Counted from the stretch's first letter, positions 32,293-40,809 are shown. The stretch: 53,035 nucleotides of DNA from Actinomadura sp. BRA 177 (GCF_013372625.1 NZ_JABXFD010000655.1:1-53035); one strand, 5' to 3'. Notes: generated from the sequence alone by a model not told the origin. Program-made: numbers and translations.

Positions 32293-33603
32293 ATGCCACG
32301 CCCGTTCTTCCGCCCCCGGTCCGACCGGGGCGACCGCGCCGGACGCTCGCCGCTCAACGTGGCGATGGAGGTGCAGTCCGCGGTCTACCGCATCGCCTGG
32401 CTGACGCTCACCGCCGTGCTGTCGTTCGTGCTGGCGGACACGGTGCTGCCGCCGGGCACGCCGGCGCCGCTGCTGTCCCCGCTGACCGCGCTGCTGGTGG
32501 TGCAGTTCTCCGTCGTCGGGACGATCCGGGCGAGCATCCTGCGGGTCATGGCGGTCACCTCGGGGGTGCTGGTCGCGGTGATGGCCGCGTCCACCATCGG
32601 GTTCTCCTGGTGGACGCTCGGCATCACCATCTGCGCGGCGCTCGTCATCGGGCACGTCCTGCGGCTCGGCGAGCACGTGCTGGAGGTGCCGATCTCGGCG
32701 ATGCTGATCTTCGCGCTGGGCACGGCGAGCGGGGCGGGCGCGGCCGAGCGGGTGCTGGAGACGCTGATCGGCGCGGCCACCGGGCTGGCGGCGACGCTGC
32801 TGGTCCCGTCGGTGCGGGTGCGGCCGGCGGAGGAGGCCGTGGAGGACATCGCCGAGAAGCTGCGGGCGCTGATCGAGGAGATCGCGGAGGGGCTGCGCGG
32901 CGACCGCACCGGCGGCGAGGCGGCCCGCTGGCAGGACGCGGCCGAGCAGCTCGCCCGCGAGCTCGGCCGCACCGACCGCGACCTCGGCGCCGCCGAGGAG
33001 AGCGTCAAGCTCAACCCGCGGGCGCGGCGGCTCGTCGACGCCGGCGTCGCGCTGCGCAACGCCATGGAGACCATGGAGCACTTCATGCTGTCGCTGCGCG
33101 GCCTGACCCGCTCGCTCGCCGACGACGAGGGGTTCGGCGAGCGGGGCCGGCTGCTGACCGACCCGGCGCTGCGCAACGGGCTCGGCGACGCCCTCGCCGG
33201 GATCGCCGCGAGCATCGCCGCCTACGGCCGGCTCGCCCGCTCCGACCTGACCCGCGACGCCCGCCCCTTCCTCGCCGAGAACGACCTGGAGGTGCGGGTG
33301 GACGTGGCCCGCGAGCGCCGCGCCCGGCTCCGCCGCGAGCTGCACGGGCGGGCCGCCGCCGGGGACCTGTGGCCGCTGTACGGCGAGGTGTCCATGGACA
33401 TCGACCGCCTGATCGAGAACCTGCGCGTCGAGCACCGGGCCCGCGCCCGCGAGCACTGGCGGCGGCACCGCGGCGCGACCCGGCACCTGCCCGAGCGGCC
33501 GGTCCAGGCCGTCCAGCAGGCCGGGCACCAGCTCCGCCGCGCCGCCGGCTCCGCCACCCGCGCCGCCGAACGCCACCCCCGCAAACCCGGAGATCGGTCA
33601 TGA
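32293..33603 (+). CDS. FUSC/aromatic-acid-exporter-like membrane protein
   Basis: A 436-residue protein with about five or six membrane segments in the first 180 residues (YRIAWLTLTAVLSFVLADTV, LLSPLTALLVVQFSVVG, VTSGVLVAVMAASTIGF, LGITICAALVIGHVL, VPISAMLIFALGTASGAG). A long soluble helical, Arg-rich domain follows and ends in a basic tail. This matches ArAE/FUSC-type proteins (YhfK/AaeB relatives) thought to export aromatic acids. It starts at ATG 32293 after GGAAGGA. It is convergent with the LVIVD gene, with a terminator between. Confidence 0.8.
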   Translation: MPRPFFRPRSDRGDRAGRSPLNVAMEVQSAVYRIAWLTLTAVLSFVLADTVLPPGTPAPLLSPLTALLVVQFSVVGTIRASILRVMAVTSGVLVAVMAASTIGFSWWTLGITICAALVIGHVLRLGEHVLEVPISAMLIFALGTASGAGAAERVLETLIGAATGLAATLLVPSVRVRPAEEAVEDIAEKLRALIEEIAEGLRGDRTGGEAARWQDAAEQLARELGRTDRDLGAAEESVKLNPRARRLVDAGVALRNAMETMEHFMLSLRGLTRSLADDEGFGERGRLLTDPALRNGLGDALAGIAASIAAYGRLARSDLTRDARPFLAENDLEVRVDVARERRARLRRELHGRAAAGDLWPLYGEVSMDIDRLIENLRVEHRARAREHWRRHRGATRHLPERPVQAVQQAGHQLRRAAGSATRAAERHPRKPGDRS

Positions 33604-33609
33604 CAGAGG

Positions 33610-33649
33610 GCAGAGGCCCGTCCCTGGGGGGTGTGGGACGGGCCTCTGC
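33610..33649. terminator. 14-bp hairpin between convergent genes
   Basis: GCAGAGGCCCGTCC (33610-33623) and GGACGGGCCTCTGC (33636-33649) pair perfectly around a 12-base loop. It serves the FUSC gene and the convergent LVIVD gene. Confidence 0.8.
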
Positions 33650-33660
33650 GTGGGTGGGGG

Positions 33661-35094
33661 TCAGCGGAAGGTCGGCTCCAGGACGTCGATGCCGCGGGTG
33701 TTGTCGGCGACGTAGACGTACTTGCCGTGCCAGTAGGGCTGCCAGGACGCGGCGTCCGCCGGCCGGTAGTAGGCGACCTGCCTGGGGTTCGTGGGATCAC
33801 GGACGTCCAGGAAGCGGGTGCCCTGGGAGTAGAACGACTGGACGATCACACCGTCGCGGACGTCGAAGTAGTGGGCGGAGCAGTCGGTGCTGTTGGGATC
33901 GCTGCCCTCCTTGCCCGCGACGCCCCACGTTCCGACGGTGTGCAGGCGGAACGGGTCCTCCGGCGTGGACCGCCAGCCCTCGCCCCGGTGGGAGCCCTTC
34001 AGGGACGCGATGACGAGCAGGCCGTCGTTGGCGCAGCCGTCGTTGAAGGTCTCCTCGGTGACGTAGAGGAGCTGCCCGTTGCCCCACCTGCGGGGGTCGG
34101 CGGCCTGGTTCCGCGTCCGTCCGACCGCACGGTAGCTGTTGTGCATGAAGGTGGAGTTGGTGGTGGCCTCGTCCAGGCCGCCGCCCGCGTACGGGACGGG
34201 GTCGACCGCGGTGGCCCGGCGCCACTTCTTCTCCACCGGGTCGTAGTGGCGGCCGGTCGTGTAGTAGCCGCGGACGCCGCCGCGCCCGGACGCCCACGCG
34301 ACCCCGTTGGAGTCGACCTGGATGTCGTGGGTGTAGTCGGTCTTGCCGTCGTTGCGGCCGGTGTCGATCGGGTCCTTGTGGACCTTGGGCTTGGCCGGGT
34401 TTCGGACGTCGGTGACCCAGACCGGTCGTCCGCCCCAGTCCTCGGGCATCCAGTCGGCCTTGGCGGGGCCGCCCGTCCACAGGTACCTGCAGTCGTTCAC
34501 GCACGTCGTGGTGTGCCCGGCGGGGACCTTCACGTAGGTGATCTGGCGGAGGCTCTCCGGCTTGGACGCGTCCACGACGTAGATGCCCGACTCGCCCGTG
34601 CGGGTGTTGCCGCCGAACGCGCGCGGGTCCCGGGACAGGTAGATGATCTTGCGCTTGGGGTCGAAGTCGGTGTCCTCGGTCTCCCACATGCCGGGCATGT
34701 TCAGCTGCCCGACCAGCTTGGGGACCTTGGGGTCGGCGGTGATGTCGTAGGCCTTCAGCCCGAACTCGCCGGTCGCGTACATGATCGTCCGCTGGTGCCG
34801 GCCGTGGCCGTAGTCCATGAACATCAGCGAGATGGCGCCCTTGGCGTCGGACACGCCGCCGACGCGCCGCACGCCCTTGACCGCCTCGGACTTCTCGGCC
34901 GCCGCCGCGTCCGCCCGGTGGTAGTGCCCGGCGTGGCCGCCGGTGCCCTCCGTCCCGGCGGCCGCCTCGGCCTGCGCGTTCTCGGGTTCGGGCGGGCACG
35001 CCCAGGCGGAGCCGGCCAGCAGCGCCACCGACGCCGCGACCGCCACGCCGCCCTGGACCAGGCGCCCGGCGGGGATGGATGTGCGAGGGAGCAT
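33661..35094 (-). CDS. Secreted LVIVD-repeat (beta-propeller) protein
   Basis: 477 residues. A signal peptide at residues 1-30 (LVQGGVAVAASVALLAGSAWA) is followed by a His/Ala-rich linker and then repeated propeller blades of the LVIVD type: GLKAYDITADPKVPKLVGQL, GIYVVDASKPESLRQITYV, PVWVTDVRNPAKPKVHKDP, GTRFLDVRDPTNPRQVAYY and NTRGIDVLE. The role is unknown; such proteins sit outside the membrane. ATG 35094 has the site GGAGG. A longer frame to 35157 is less likely. Confidence 0.85.
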   Translation of the reverse strand: MLPRTSIPAGRLVQGGVAVAASVALLAGSAWACPPEPENAQAEAAAGTEGTGGHAGHYHRADAAAAEKSEAVKGVRRVGGVSDAKGAISLMFMDYGHGRHQRTIMYATGEFGLKAYDITADPKVPKLVGQLNMPGMWETEDTDFDPKRKIIYLSRDPRAFGGNTRTGESGIYVVDASKPESLRQITYVKVPAGHTTTCVNDCRYLWTGGPAKADWMPEDWGGRPVWVTDVRNPAKPKVHKDPIDTGRNDGKTDYTHDIQVDSNGVAWASGRGGVRGYYTTGRHYDPVEKKWRRATAVDPVPYAGGGLDEATTNSTFMHNSYRAVGRTRNQAADPRRWGNGQLLYVTEETFNDGCANDGLLVIASLKGSHRGEGWRSTPEDPFRLHTVGTWGVAGKEGSDPNSTDCSAHYFDVRDGVIVQSFYSQGTRFLDVRDPTNPRQVAYYRPADAASWQPYWHGKYVYVADNTRGIDVLEPTFR

Positions 35095-35264
35095 CGCGCC
35101 TCCACGGAAGAAGATCTTCGCAAGCGCCAGTGTGACCGCGGCCACGAGCTTGATCAACAGTCCGGTTGGTCACGAAATGGACTCAGCACCGTCAGGGCTG
35201 GTGAGACCTGTCGTGGTGATCTACGCTCACCGGCGTCGGCCGCCCCCTTGCTCCCGGGAGAGGC

Positions 35265-36407
35265 ATGAAGAGCTCCACCCGCACCGCCGCCCTGGTCACC
35301 GGGGCGGTGGTGGTGCTGCTGGCACCGGTCGCGGCCCTGCGCGCGTGGAGCGAGCCGGCCGATCCGCGGATCTCGGTGGGCGCCCCGGCGCCGGCGACGC
35401 TGCTGCCGGGCGATGTCCGCGACCCGGCCGGACGCATGATCGCGAACGCGGTGTGGACGGGGCTCGTCTCCTACGACGCGAAGACCGGCGCGCCGACGAA
35501 CGCCGCCGCCGCGTCGGTCACCAGCCCGGACCGGCGGGTGTGGACGATCCGGCTGCGTCCCGGCGCGACGTTCCAGGACGGCTCGCCTGTCACGCCCCGC
35601 TCGTTCACCGGCGCCTGGACGGCGGTGCTGCGCGAGGGCTGGGCGGGGACGCGGCTGTTCACCGAGGTCGCGCACGTGAAGGGCGCGCGGCGGGGTGCCG
35701 AGGAGGTGTCCGGGCTCAAGGTCGAGGACGACCTGACCTTCGAGGTGACACTCGACCGTCCGCTGAGCGGTTTTCCGGCCCTGCTGGGCGACCCGGCCTT
35801 CTTCCCGCTGCCCGAAAGCGTCCTGAAGTCGCGGGACTGGGCATCCTATGGACGGAAGCCGGTCGGGAACGGACTGTTCCGGGTGACGTCGCGGAGTGCG
35901 CGGGAGATCGTCCTGCAGCGCCGGTCGGGCGAGGGCCGTTCCGTGGCCGTCAAGGCGATACCGGACGCGAAGGAGCAGTACAACGCCGCTTCGGCCGGTG
36001 ACCTGGACGTCGCCACGCAGGTGCCGCCGAACCGGCACGACGCGCGCCCCCGTCCCGTCACCGACCTGCGCAAGGCCCTGGACTCCCATGACGTGGACGG
36101 CCCATTCGTCGTCCACACCACGGCCGCCTACCCCGCACCCGTTGCCGCACTGCCCCCGCTACTGGACGCCGGGACCGAGTTCGACGACGACTACACCACC
36201 GGCCTCATCGCCGACGCCGAACGCGCAGCCACCCCCGACGACGGCGTGATCCCCGCGCGCCTCGCCGAGAGCGCGATGCTGCGCGACATGCCCGCGATGC
36301 CGCTGTGGTCCGCCCACGATCACCTGGTCTGGTCGGAACGCGTGCGCGGCGTCACCGCCGGCGCCTTCACCGGCCTCCGCCTCGACCACCTGACGATCAA
36401 GAAATAA
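35265..36407 (+). CDS. Oligopeptide-type ABC substrate-binding protein (short form)
   Basis: A 380-residue SBP_bac_5 protein. N-terminal membrane/signal segment: AALVTGAVVVLLAPVAALRAW. Binding-domain marks: IANAVWTGLVSYDAKTGAPT, WTIRLRPGATFQDGSPVTP and LPESVLKSRDWASYG. C-terminus: MPAMPLWSAHDHLVWSERV. Family members are usually 500-600 residues. The middle region, where the chain normally carries the R-x-A-x-x-x-A-I-D-R helix, is missing: the sequence jumps from GDLDVATQVPPNRHD to short acidic text. No transporter genes are beside it. It has no lipobox Cys. It overlaps the MFS gene tail by 88 bp. Confidence 0.75.
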   Translation: MKSSTRTAALVTGAVVVLLAPVAALRAWSEPADPRISVGAPAPATLLPGDVRDPAGRMIANAVWTGLVSYDAKTGAPTNAAAASVTSPDRRVWTIRLRPGATFQDGSPVTPRSFTGAWTAVLREGWAGTRLFTEVAHVKGARRGAEEVSGLKVEDDLTFEVTLDRPLSGFPALLGDPAFFPLPESVLKSRDWASYGRKPVGNGLFRVTSRSAREIVLQRRSGEGRSVAVKAIPDAKEQYNAASAGDLDVATQVPPNRHDARPRPVTDLRKALDSHDVDGPFVVHTTAAYPAPVAALPPLLDAGTEFDDDYTTGLIADAERAATPDDGVIPARLAESAMLRDMPAMPLWSAHDHLVWSERVRGVTAGAFTGLRLDHLTIKK

Positions 36408-37729
36408 AGGGCTGGGAGGGCACCGAGAAGCGCCAAGGCCGCAGCGGTGACGAGCATCGCACCCAGCCCGTCCAAGCCATACGGGACGCCGAGGACCGCG
36501 ACGCCCACGGCGATCCCGAGCTGCTTGGCCGTGTTCGTGACCCCGGCGGCGACACCCGCACGCTCGGGCGGGGCCGCCTCCAGTGCGACCTGGCTGGACA
36601 CGAGATTGCCGATCGCACCGAGGCCGCCGACTGCGAAGCCCGGCACCATCGCAGGCCACGACCCCGTCCGGTAGGTGGCGGCCAGCAGCAGCGTGGAGAT
36701 CACGGTCAGCAGCGGCCCGGCGGCCACGAGCGCGGCGGACGGCAAGCGATACGCGACCCGTCCGAGAACCAGCGGCGCCGCCAGCGCCGGAGCGCTGTAG
36801 GTGAGAAACCACAGCCCGGCCACGGCGGGCGCCGTGCCCATCGGCCCCTGCACATAAAGCGAAAAATAGGCCAGCGACCCGGCGCCCGCCGCATGGGAAA
36901 GCAGCGCGGCCGTGGCGTTCGCCGCGTACAGGCGGTCCCGCAGTAGCGACAGGTCGATCATTGGCTCGGGGACGCGGCGCCGGATGAGCACGACAAGGGC
37001 TGCCGCGCCCGCGACGGCCGGGAACAGCACGCCGGGCGCCGCCCAGCCCAGCCGGGGAATCTCGATCAGCGCCCACAGCAGCCCGCCCAGCCCCGCCGTC
37101 AGCAGGACGGCCGCAGCCGGGTCGAGCGGGCGGGGACGCGGGTCCCGCGACTCGGGCACCTTCACCACGGCGACCGCGAACGCGACCACGCCGACCGGCA
37201 CGTTAAGGAAGAAGATCGCCCGCCAACCGAACAGCTCGGTCAGTCCGCCGCCGACCAGCGGGCCCGTCGCGATCGCGGCGCCCGACGCGGCGGCGTACAC
37301 GCCGAGCGCCCGGTTGCGGGCCCGTCCCGCCGGGTGCGCCGCCGCCAGCAGCGGCGACGACGTCCCGTACAGGACGGCCGCGCCGCATCCCTGCACGGCG
37401 CGGAACGCGTCCAGAACGGCAGCCGATGGCGCGAGCGCGCAGGCGAGCGACGCACCCGTGAACGCGGCGAGCCCGCCGAGCAGCATGCGGCGGCGCCCCA
37501 GCCGGTCGGCCAGCGCCCCTGCCGTCAGCAGCAGCCCGGCGAGCGCCAGCGCGTAGGCGTCGACCGACCACTGCACCTCGGCGAGGCCGGCGTCCAGGCG
37601 GTCGCGCATGTCGGGCAGCGCGATGTTCACCCCGACGAGGTCGAGGACGAGCAGGTACCCGGCGGCCGAGGCGACCGCGAAGGACCATGGATGCCGCTCT
37701 TTAGGCGCGAGCAACGCGAACGGGCCCAT
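36320..37729 (-). CDS. MFS transporter, DHA2 (14-helix drug exporter) family
   Basis: A 469-residue proton-driven exporter with about 14 hydrophobic segments. Family motifs: LVLDLVGVNIALPDM (motif D1), LADRLGRRRMLLGG (motif A) near residue 75 and GAAIATGPLVGGGLTELFGWRAIFFLNVPVG (motif C) near 150, interrupted by normal loops. It should expel hydrophobic drugs or metabolites. The last 30 residues are basic and lie antisense to the end of the peptide-binding gene. The divergent gene that would normally encode its TetR repressor survives only as a fragment (37860-38318). Confidence 0.88.
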   Translation of the reverse strand: MGPFALLAPKERHPWSFAVASAAGYLLVLDLVGVNIALPDMRDRLDAGLAEVQWSVDAYALALAGLLLTAGALADRLGRRRMLLGGLAAFTGASLACALAPSAAVLDAFRAVQGCGAAVLYGTSSPLLAAAHPAGRARNRALGVYAAASGAAIATGPLVGGGLTELFGWRAIFFLNVPVGVVAFAVAVVKVPESRDPRPRPLDPAAAVLLTAGLGGLLWALIEIPRLGWAAPGVLFPAVAGAAALVVLIRRRVPEPMIDLSLLRDRLYAANATAALLSHAAGAGSLAYFSLYVQGPMGTAPAVAGLWFLTYSAPALAAPLVLGRVAYRLPSAALVAAGPLLTVISTLLLAATYRTGSWPAMVPGFAVGGLGAIGNLVSSQVALEAAPPERAGVAAGVTNTAKQLGIAVGVAVLGVPYGLDGLGAMLVTAAALALLGALPALYFLIVRWSRRRPVKAPAVTPRTRSDQTR

Positions 37730-37734
37730 CGCAC

Positions 37735-37873
37735 CTACGCGACTAGCTCAGCCGTCGCCGCAACCACGCGGCGACCTCAATGCGTGCGATCGCGTGCGAA
37801 GCCAGGTTCGAGCTTGCGAGAACCTGATCGCGCAGTGAGCCGCTAGGCGAGCCGGAGCGATGCTAGCGATCGC
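37735..37873 (-). repeat. Structured dispersed repeat, copy B
   Basis: Read on the minus strand: GCGATCGC (37873-37866), CATCGCTCCGGCTCGCCTAG, GCGGCTCACTGCGCGATC and a hairpin CAGGTTC/GAACCTG (plus-strand arms 37803-37809 and 37820-37826). Then come GCGATCGC (37786-37793), hairpin GTCGCCGC/GCGGCGAC (37754-37761, 37768-37775) and GGCTGAGCTAGTCGCGTAG. It matches copy A, with an extra ~30 bp before the third hairpin. A GGGCCC-TGG-GGGCCC hairpin (37893-37907) flanks it, as in copy A. Confidence 0.8.
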
Positions 37874-38318
37874 CGCAGCGCCCGCCGAAGGAGGGCCCCC
37901 AGGGCCCGACGCCAAGGGCGCTGCAATAGGCACAGTCGGCCTGGTCGAGCGCCTCATCCGGGAACTGCCGGAGGACGACCCCGAACTGCCCTGGCAAGAT
38001 CGCCTCCGCATGATCGGCACCGGCATACGGAGCGTCGCGCGGCGGCATCCGCAGGTGTTCTTGCTGCTGTTCATGCGGCCGACCGTCACGGAGGAGGCGC
38101 GGCGGGCGCGGAACACCATGCAGGCGATATTGCGCAGTGCGGGGGTGCCGGAGGAGATCGTGACGCCGCTGCAGCGGCTGCTGGACACGATCGGGATGGG
38201 GCTCGCCGCGTCCGAGGCCGGCGGGCGCTTCACCGGGGACGCCGAGGACGTCGACCGGGTCTACGATCTTGCGGAGGAGCTCCTTCTCAGCGCCATCGAG
38301 CGGTATGCGGGCGGATAA
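37860..38318 (+). pseudogene. TetR-family regulator lacking its DNA-binding domain
   Basis: The frame gives 152 residues. From about residue 27 (VGLVERLIRELPEDDPELPW, RMIGTGIRSVARRHPQVFLLLF, then helices to AEELLLSAIERYAGG) it reads as the ligand domain of a TetR regulator. The first 26 residues (MLAIAAAPAEGGPPGP...) are translated repeat B and its flanking hairpin, so the helix-turn-helix is gone. It is divergent from the MFS exporter, the standard place for its repressor. I treat it as a gene truncated at the repeat junction. Confidence 0.7.
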
Positions 38319-38383
38319 GTGATCTCCGTCTCCGCGCGGATACCAACTTTCGGAGTCACCGCCGAGATCCTTATGCTTCGAGC

Positions 38384-39409
38384 ATGCAGCAGGAGGACGA
38401 ATCAGGCCGGGTGACCCTGGCTCAAGTGGCGGATCAGGCCGGAGTCTCCATTTCGACGGTTTCGAAAGTCCTCAACGGGCGGGAGGACGTCGCCCGGAAG
38501 ACGCGGCTCCGGGTGGAGCGCTTGCTGGAGCACCACGGGTACCGGCGCGGGTCCCGGTCGGGCCCGGACGCGCCGCTCATCGAGATCGTCCTGCACGAGA
38601 TCGAGAGCCTCTGGACGATGGAGCTGATCCGCGGCGTGGAGAGCGTCGCCAAGGCCAACGGCGCGAGCGTGGTGCTGACCGAGAGCGGCACCCGGCACTC
38701 CCCCGGCCCCGAGTGGATCAGCGGGGTGCTGCGCCGCCGCCCGCTCGGCGTCGTGCTGACCTTCTCCAGCCTGCCGCCGGAGTACAAGAAGCGGCTGCGG
38801 TCCCGGTCGATCCCGTTCGTCATCATCGACCCGGCCGGCGACCCGGAGCCGGACGTCCCGTCGGTCGGCTCCGCCAACTGGTCCGGCGGGCTCGCGGCGA
38901 CCCGGCATCTCATCGACCAGGGGCACCAGCGCATCGCGATCATCACCGGGCCGGCGGACATGCTGTGCTCCGTCGCTCGCCTGGACGGGTTCCGCTCCGC
39001 GATGAGCATGGCCGGGCTGGACGTCGAGCCGTCCTATGTGTCCTACGGCGACTTCCACGTGGACGGCGGGTTCGAGCGGGCGATGGAGCTGCTGGGGCGG
39101 CCCGACCGGCCGACCGCGATCTTCGCCGGGAGCGATCTGCAGGCGCTCGGCGTGCTGGAGGCGGCGCGGGTCCACGGGCTGCGCGTGCCGGACGATCTGT
39201 CGGTCGTCGGGTATGACGACGTGGCGGTGGCGCCGTGGGCCAGCCCGGCGCTGACGACCGTCCACCAGCCGCTGCGGCAGATGGCGGAGTCCGCGACGCA
39301 GATCATCCTCGGCATCCGGAACGGGGAGCCGGTCGCGACGCGGCTGGAGCTGTCCACCAGCCTGGTAGTCCGCAAGAGCACCGCCCCGCCGCAGCCTAAG
39401 GCTGCCTGA
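38384..39409 (+). CDS. LacI-family transcriptional regulator
   Basis: 341 residues with the LacI helix-turn-helix at the start (VTLAQVADQAGVSISTVSKVLNG, residues 10-32) and a hinge helix near ARKTRLRVERLLEHHGY. The periplasmic-binding-like sensor domain follows (IEIVLHEIESLWTMELIRGV, GLAATRHLIDQGHQRIAIITG, AIFAGSDLQALGVLEAA, DLSVVGYDDVAVAPWASPALTTV). It resembles actinobacterial sugar (xylose/xylan-type) regulators; no sugar genes are next to it. The 3' end was reached by an insertion element 23 bp past its stop. Confidence 0.9.
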   Translation: MQQEDESGRVTLAQVADQAGVSISTVSKVLNGREDVARKTRLRVERLLEHHGYRRGSRSGPDAPLIEIVLHEIESLWTMELIRGVESVAKANGASVVLTESGTRHSPGPEWISGVLRRRPLGVVLTFSSLPPEYKKRLRSRSIPFVIIDPAGDPEPDVPSVGSANWSGGLAATRHLIDQGHQRIAIITGPADMLCSVARLDGFRSAMSMAGLDVEPSYVSYGDFHVDGGFERAMELLGRPDRPTAIFAGSDLQALGVLEAARVHGLRVPDDLSVVGYDDVAVAPWASPALTTVHQPLRQMAESATQIILGIRNGEPVATRLELSTSLVVRKSTAPPQPKAA

Positions 39410-40745
39410 GACCCGTGCGGATGCGTCCAGCTTTGACATCCTCCCGTGCTCGGGAGCGCGGGATTCCAACCCGATCAGGTTGAGGTTCACGGGCGCTCGA
39501 CCGCGGGAGCGGTGTCACCCCTCCGGCACGCCCCCGTGAGGGAGCGGGTCTTGCGACCTGTCCTGCCGCGACACGTGTTGCTGCGATATTGATTGCTGCG
39601 TTGACGTCGGCGTTGCAGTTGAACCCGCAGGTCACGCAGACGAACTCGGCTTGGCTCTTGCGCGAGTTCTTCTCGATCCACCCGCAGGCACTGCACCGCA
39701 ATGACGTGTAGGGGGCTGGAACATCCACCACTCGCCCCGGTGCCTTGTTCTCGGTGCGTCGCCGCAGCAGGCCCCAGCCTTGAGCAAGGATCACCCTGTT
39801 CAGCCCGGCCTTCTGGCGCACGTTCCGGCCAGGCTGGTCGATGGTCCCTCTCGCGGAAGTCGTCATGGTCGTGATGTGCAGCTTTTCGAAGCAGATCACA
39901 TCAAAGGTCTGGGCGAGCATCGTCGATGTCTTCTCGCACCAGTCCTTACGCCGGTTCACCTCCCGCACCTTCAGCTGAGCAGCCCTTGCATACTCGGCCG
40001 CCTTCCGCTGGCTGCCCCTTTTCGCCATGACCGCTCGACGCTGATGTCTGCGAAGCTGCGCACGCTCTTTGGCCGAAAGTTGCGGACAGTTCAGGGATCT
40101 GCCATCTGACAGAGCAGCGGTGATCTTCATCCCTCGGTCGACGCCAATGATCTTTCCTCTGTGCGGCGGCTCGATCGGCTCGGGGATGACGGCGAATGCC
40201 ACATGCCACTGTCCGTGGCGGAGGGTCACTCGAAACGTCTTCGCTACGGGCAACTCTCGGCGAGTGAGCCTAAAACGCACCCAGCCGCAGCCGGGCACCT
40301 GGACTTGCGCCCACCGCCGGTTTAGCTTGCGCACTCCAACTTCGCGAGACATTACCTGCTTGCCCTTGGCATTCAACAGCGGCTTGCCATCAGACCCGAA
40401 CGCCGGAACACGTCCGGTGCCAATCACCCGAAAGCCCTCATGCACGAACTTCTTACGCCAGGTCGGTTCACCAAACCCGGAGGTGAATCGAGCTTGCTTG
40501 GCCCTCGCAAAATCCTTCAGCGCTTGCTGCTGAACAGTGACGCTCCCTTCACGTAGCCATTCGTTCTCACGTCGGGCCTGGGTGAGCTGGCGGCACTGCT
40601 CGGCGAACCCGGGGGCCGATCTGCGTCCCTTGTGCCAATAGGAATGCTGCTCAACAGCGAGGTTCCATACGTACCTGGCATGCGCACAGTGCAGGAGCAT
40701 CCGCTCTTCCTGCTCCACACTGGGGTATAGCCGGAACCTAGCCAT
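39396..40745 (-). CDS. tnpB: TnpB (IS200/IS605-family RNA-guided nuclease)
   Basis: A 449-residue TnpB with all catalytic parts. RuvC-I Asp is at 203 (IIGVDRGMKITA), RuvC-II Glu at 287 (VICFEKLHI), RuvC-III Asp at 380 (NCNADVNAAINIA), and the zinc knuckle C351/C354...C370/C373 (CSACGW, CVTCGF) lies between. The N-terminal helix-turn-helix and wedge region is present. No tnpA lies beside it, so it is a lone, non-autonomous element. ATG 40745 is used (the frame also has TTG 40751). The frame has no stop before the element's right end and continues 11-12 codons into flanking DNA, ending at TAG 39396-39398 within the lacI 3' end. Confidence 0.9.
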   Translation of the reverse strand: MARFRLYPSVEQEERMLLHCAHARYVWNLAVEQHSYWHKGRRSAPGFAEQCRQLTQARRENEWLREGSVTVQQQALKDFARAKQARFTSGFGEPTWRKKFVHEGFRVIGTGRVPAFGSDGKPLLNAKGKQVMSREVGVRKLNRRWAQVQVPGCGWVRFRLTRRELPVAKTFRVTLRHGQWHVAFAVIPEPIEPPHRGKIIGVDRGMKITAALSDGRSLNCPQLSAKERAQLRRHQRRAVMAKRGSQRKAAEYARAAQLKVREVNRRKDWCEKTSTMLAQTFDVICFEKLHITTMTTSARGTIDQPGRNVRQKAGLNRVILAQGWGLLRRRTENKAPGRVVDVPAPYTSLRCSACGWIEKNSRKSQAEFVCVTCGFNCNADVNAAINIAATRVAAGQVARPAPSRGRAGGVTPLPRSSAREPQPDRVGIPRSRAREDVKAGRIRTGLRQP

Positions 40746-40809
40746 GACCAAAGCCTAGCAACACTCTGCAGCCTTAAGCATGCAGAACGTGTTCGGGCTC
40801 TCGATTTTC
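39432..40809 (-). mobile_element. Lone-TnpB insertion element (IS605/IS1341-like)
   Basis: The right end is recognised by GGAGGATGTCAA on the minus strand (about 39434-39445), the common end of actinomycete IS605-type elements, preceded by a hairpin CTCCCG-TGCT-CGGGAG (39441-39456). The left end lies somewhere between 40746 and 40809, as the TetR promoter beyond is intact; I could not fix it or the TAM. The reRNA would span the tnpB 3' end and this right end, with its guide read from the lacI 3' flank. Confidence 0.65.
39441..39456 (-). other. Right-end hairpin of the TnpB element
   Basis: A perfect 6-bp stem with a TGCT loop just inside the right end. It is also translated as part of the tnpB frame and would be part of the guide RNA scaffold. 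Confidence 0.6.

Noticed and set aside
30894..34013. A 1,039-codon plus-strand open frame
   Set aside because: It is antisense to two receiver genes and then out of frame with the FUSC gene; the translation is Arg/Gly-rich with no domain. High GC makes such shadow frames common.
39391..40780. Target-site duplication around the TnpB element (GCAGCCT at 39391 and 40768)
   Set aside because: IS605-type elements make no duplication, and the 39391 copy is part of a local GCAGCC-TAA-GGCTGC palindrome inside lacI; probably chance.
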